DNA of 15,006 nucleotides, taken from contig CBFFYP010000094.1 of the NCBI GenBank assembly GCA_965646165.1, positions 1-15,006 of the forward strand, read 5' to 3'. The position numbers and the translations under genes were made by a program. Positions 14,771 to 15,006 of this stretch are shown in pieces. The DNA comes from MGBC114844 sp910585855. GTDB taxonomy: Bacteria > Bacillota > Clostridia > Lachnospirales > Lachnospiraceae. The notes under the pieces were generated by a model. It made no database searches. It was not told where the DNA came from and saw only the letters and a list, made by a program, of their open reading frames with translations. Every line of letters begins with the position of its first letter. The stretch's first letter is position 1.

Positions 14771-15006
14771 GGTTGGCTTTCACCGGACGCCAGAGGCGGT
14801 TTGCTCCTGTCCTTTGCCTGCTCCGCTCCAAACGGTAAGAAAGTCTATGGCTTCTGATTTCGGCTCATCCAACCGTACGAACCGGGGCGCAATTCGCCCT
14901 CACTACAAGCGAAACGTAACTAGTATAAGGAAAGATTTTACCAACCATAAAACATCCTCTTCCCTATCCTCCGGGCTAAACACGCCCCTTTTTTTGCATA
15001 CCCTGC
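14771..15006. repeat. Repeat copy C, rearranged relative of copies A and B
   Basis: Non-coding DNA with several blocks shared with copies A and B. CTTTCACCGGACGCCAGAGG (from 14778) matches the left extension of copy B. On the minus strand GGGCG/CGCCC around AATTG (14899-14885), followed by CGG and a GGTTGGAT-like stretch, matches the internal hairpin. The tail CCGGGCTAAACACGCC and T-run (about 14971-14997) is the reverse complement of copy A near 331-353. Relative orientation of blocks differs from copies A and B, and the long outer stem is not present. The element probably runs past the window edge. No gene is seen from 14630 to the end. Confidence 0.65.

Overview
The window looks like chromosomal DNA from a low-GC Firmicute, most probably a gut Lachnospiraceae or related Clostridia. 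The basis is the A/T-rich intergenic DNA, strong AAGGAG-type ribosome binding sites, sigma-A promoters, U-tract terminators and the overall style of UvrC, FtsH and PyrG. No plasmid, phage or insertion-sequence gene is visible. Every intact gene is on the minus strand, so transcription runs from high to low coordinates. A possible exception is a short C-terminal coding remnant at the extreme left on the plus strand.

Right to left along transcription: a repeat-rich region (about 14760-15006); a 65-residue membrane protein and a flavodoxin-fold reductase with an iron-sulfur-type cysteine motif; pyrG (CTP synthase), with a promoter, a terminator-like leader hairpin and a clear 3' terminator; ftsH (membrane AAA protease) with a near-consensus promoter; a 148-bp inverted-repeat element; uvrC (excision nuclease); a BaiA/FabG-like short-chain dehydrogenase with its own promoter; and a second palindromic repeat (about 6357-6590).

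Below 6110 is a more accessory block of closely spaced genes: a P-loop kinase-like gene broken by an internal out-of-frame deletion, a small coiled-coil protein, a methyl-accepting chemotaxis protein with a dCache-type sensor, an alkaline-phosphatase-superfamily phosphodiesterase, a GNAT acetyltransferase interrupted by one in-frame TAG, and a barnase-like lipoprotein RNase followed by its barstar inhibitor. That block ends in a terminator, and beyond it lies another palindromic repeat (about 177-556).

Two observations stand out. First, the intergenic repeats form a modular hairpin family. The copies at 177-556 and 6357-6590 have long stems whose arms differ between copies but stay complementary within each copy, and a small internal hairpin covaries as well, so structure seems to be what is conserved. 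Second, the barnase/barstar pair has an RNase carrying a lipoprotein signal and a long acidic linker, which suggests a surface-tethered RNase with cytoplasmic immunity. The pyrG leader hairpin is a likely regulatory site, but it lacks the GGGC start known from Bacillus.
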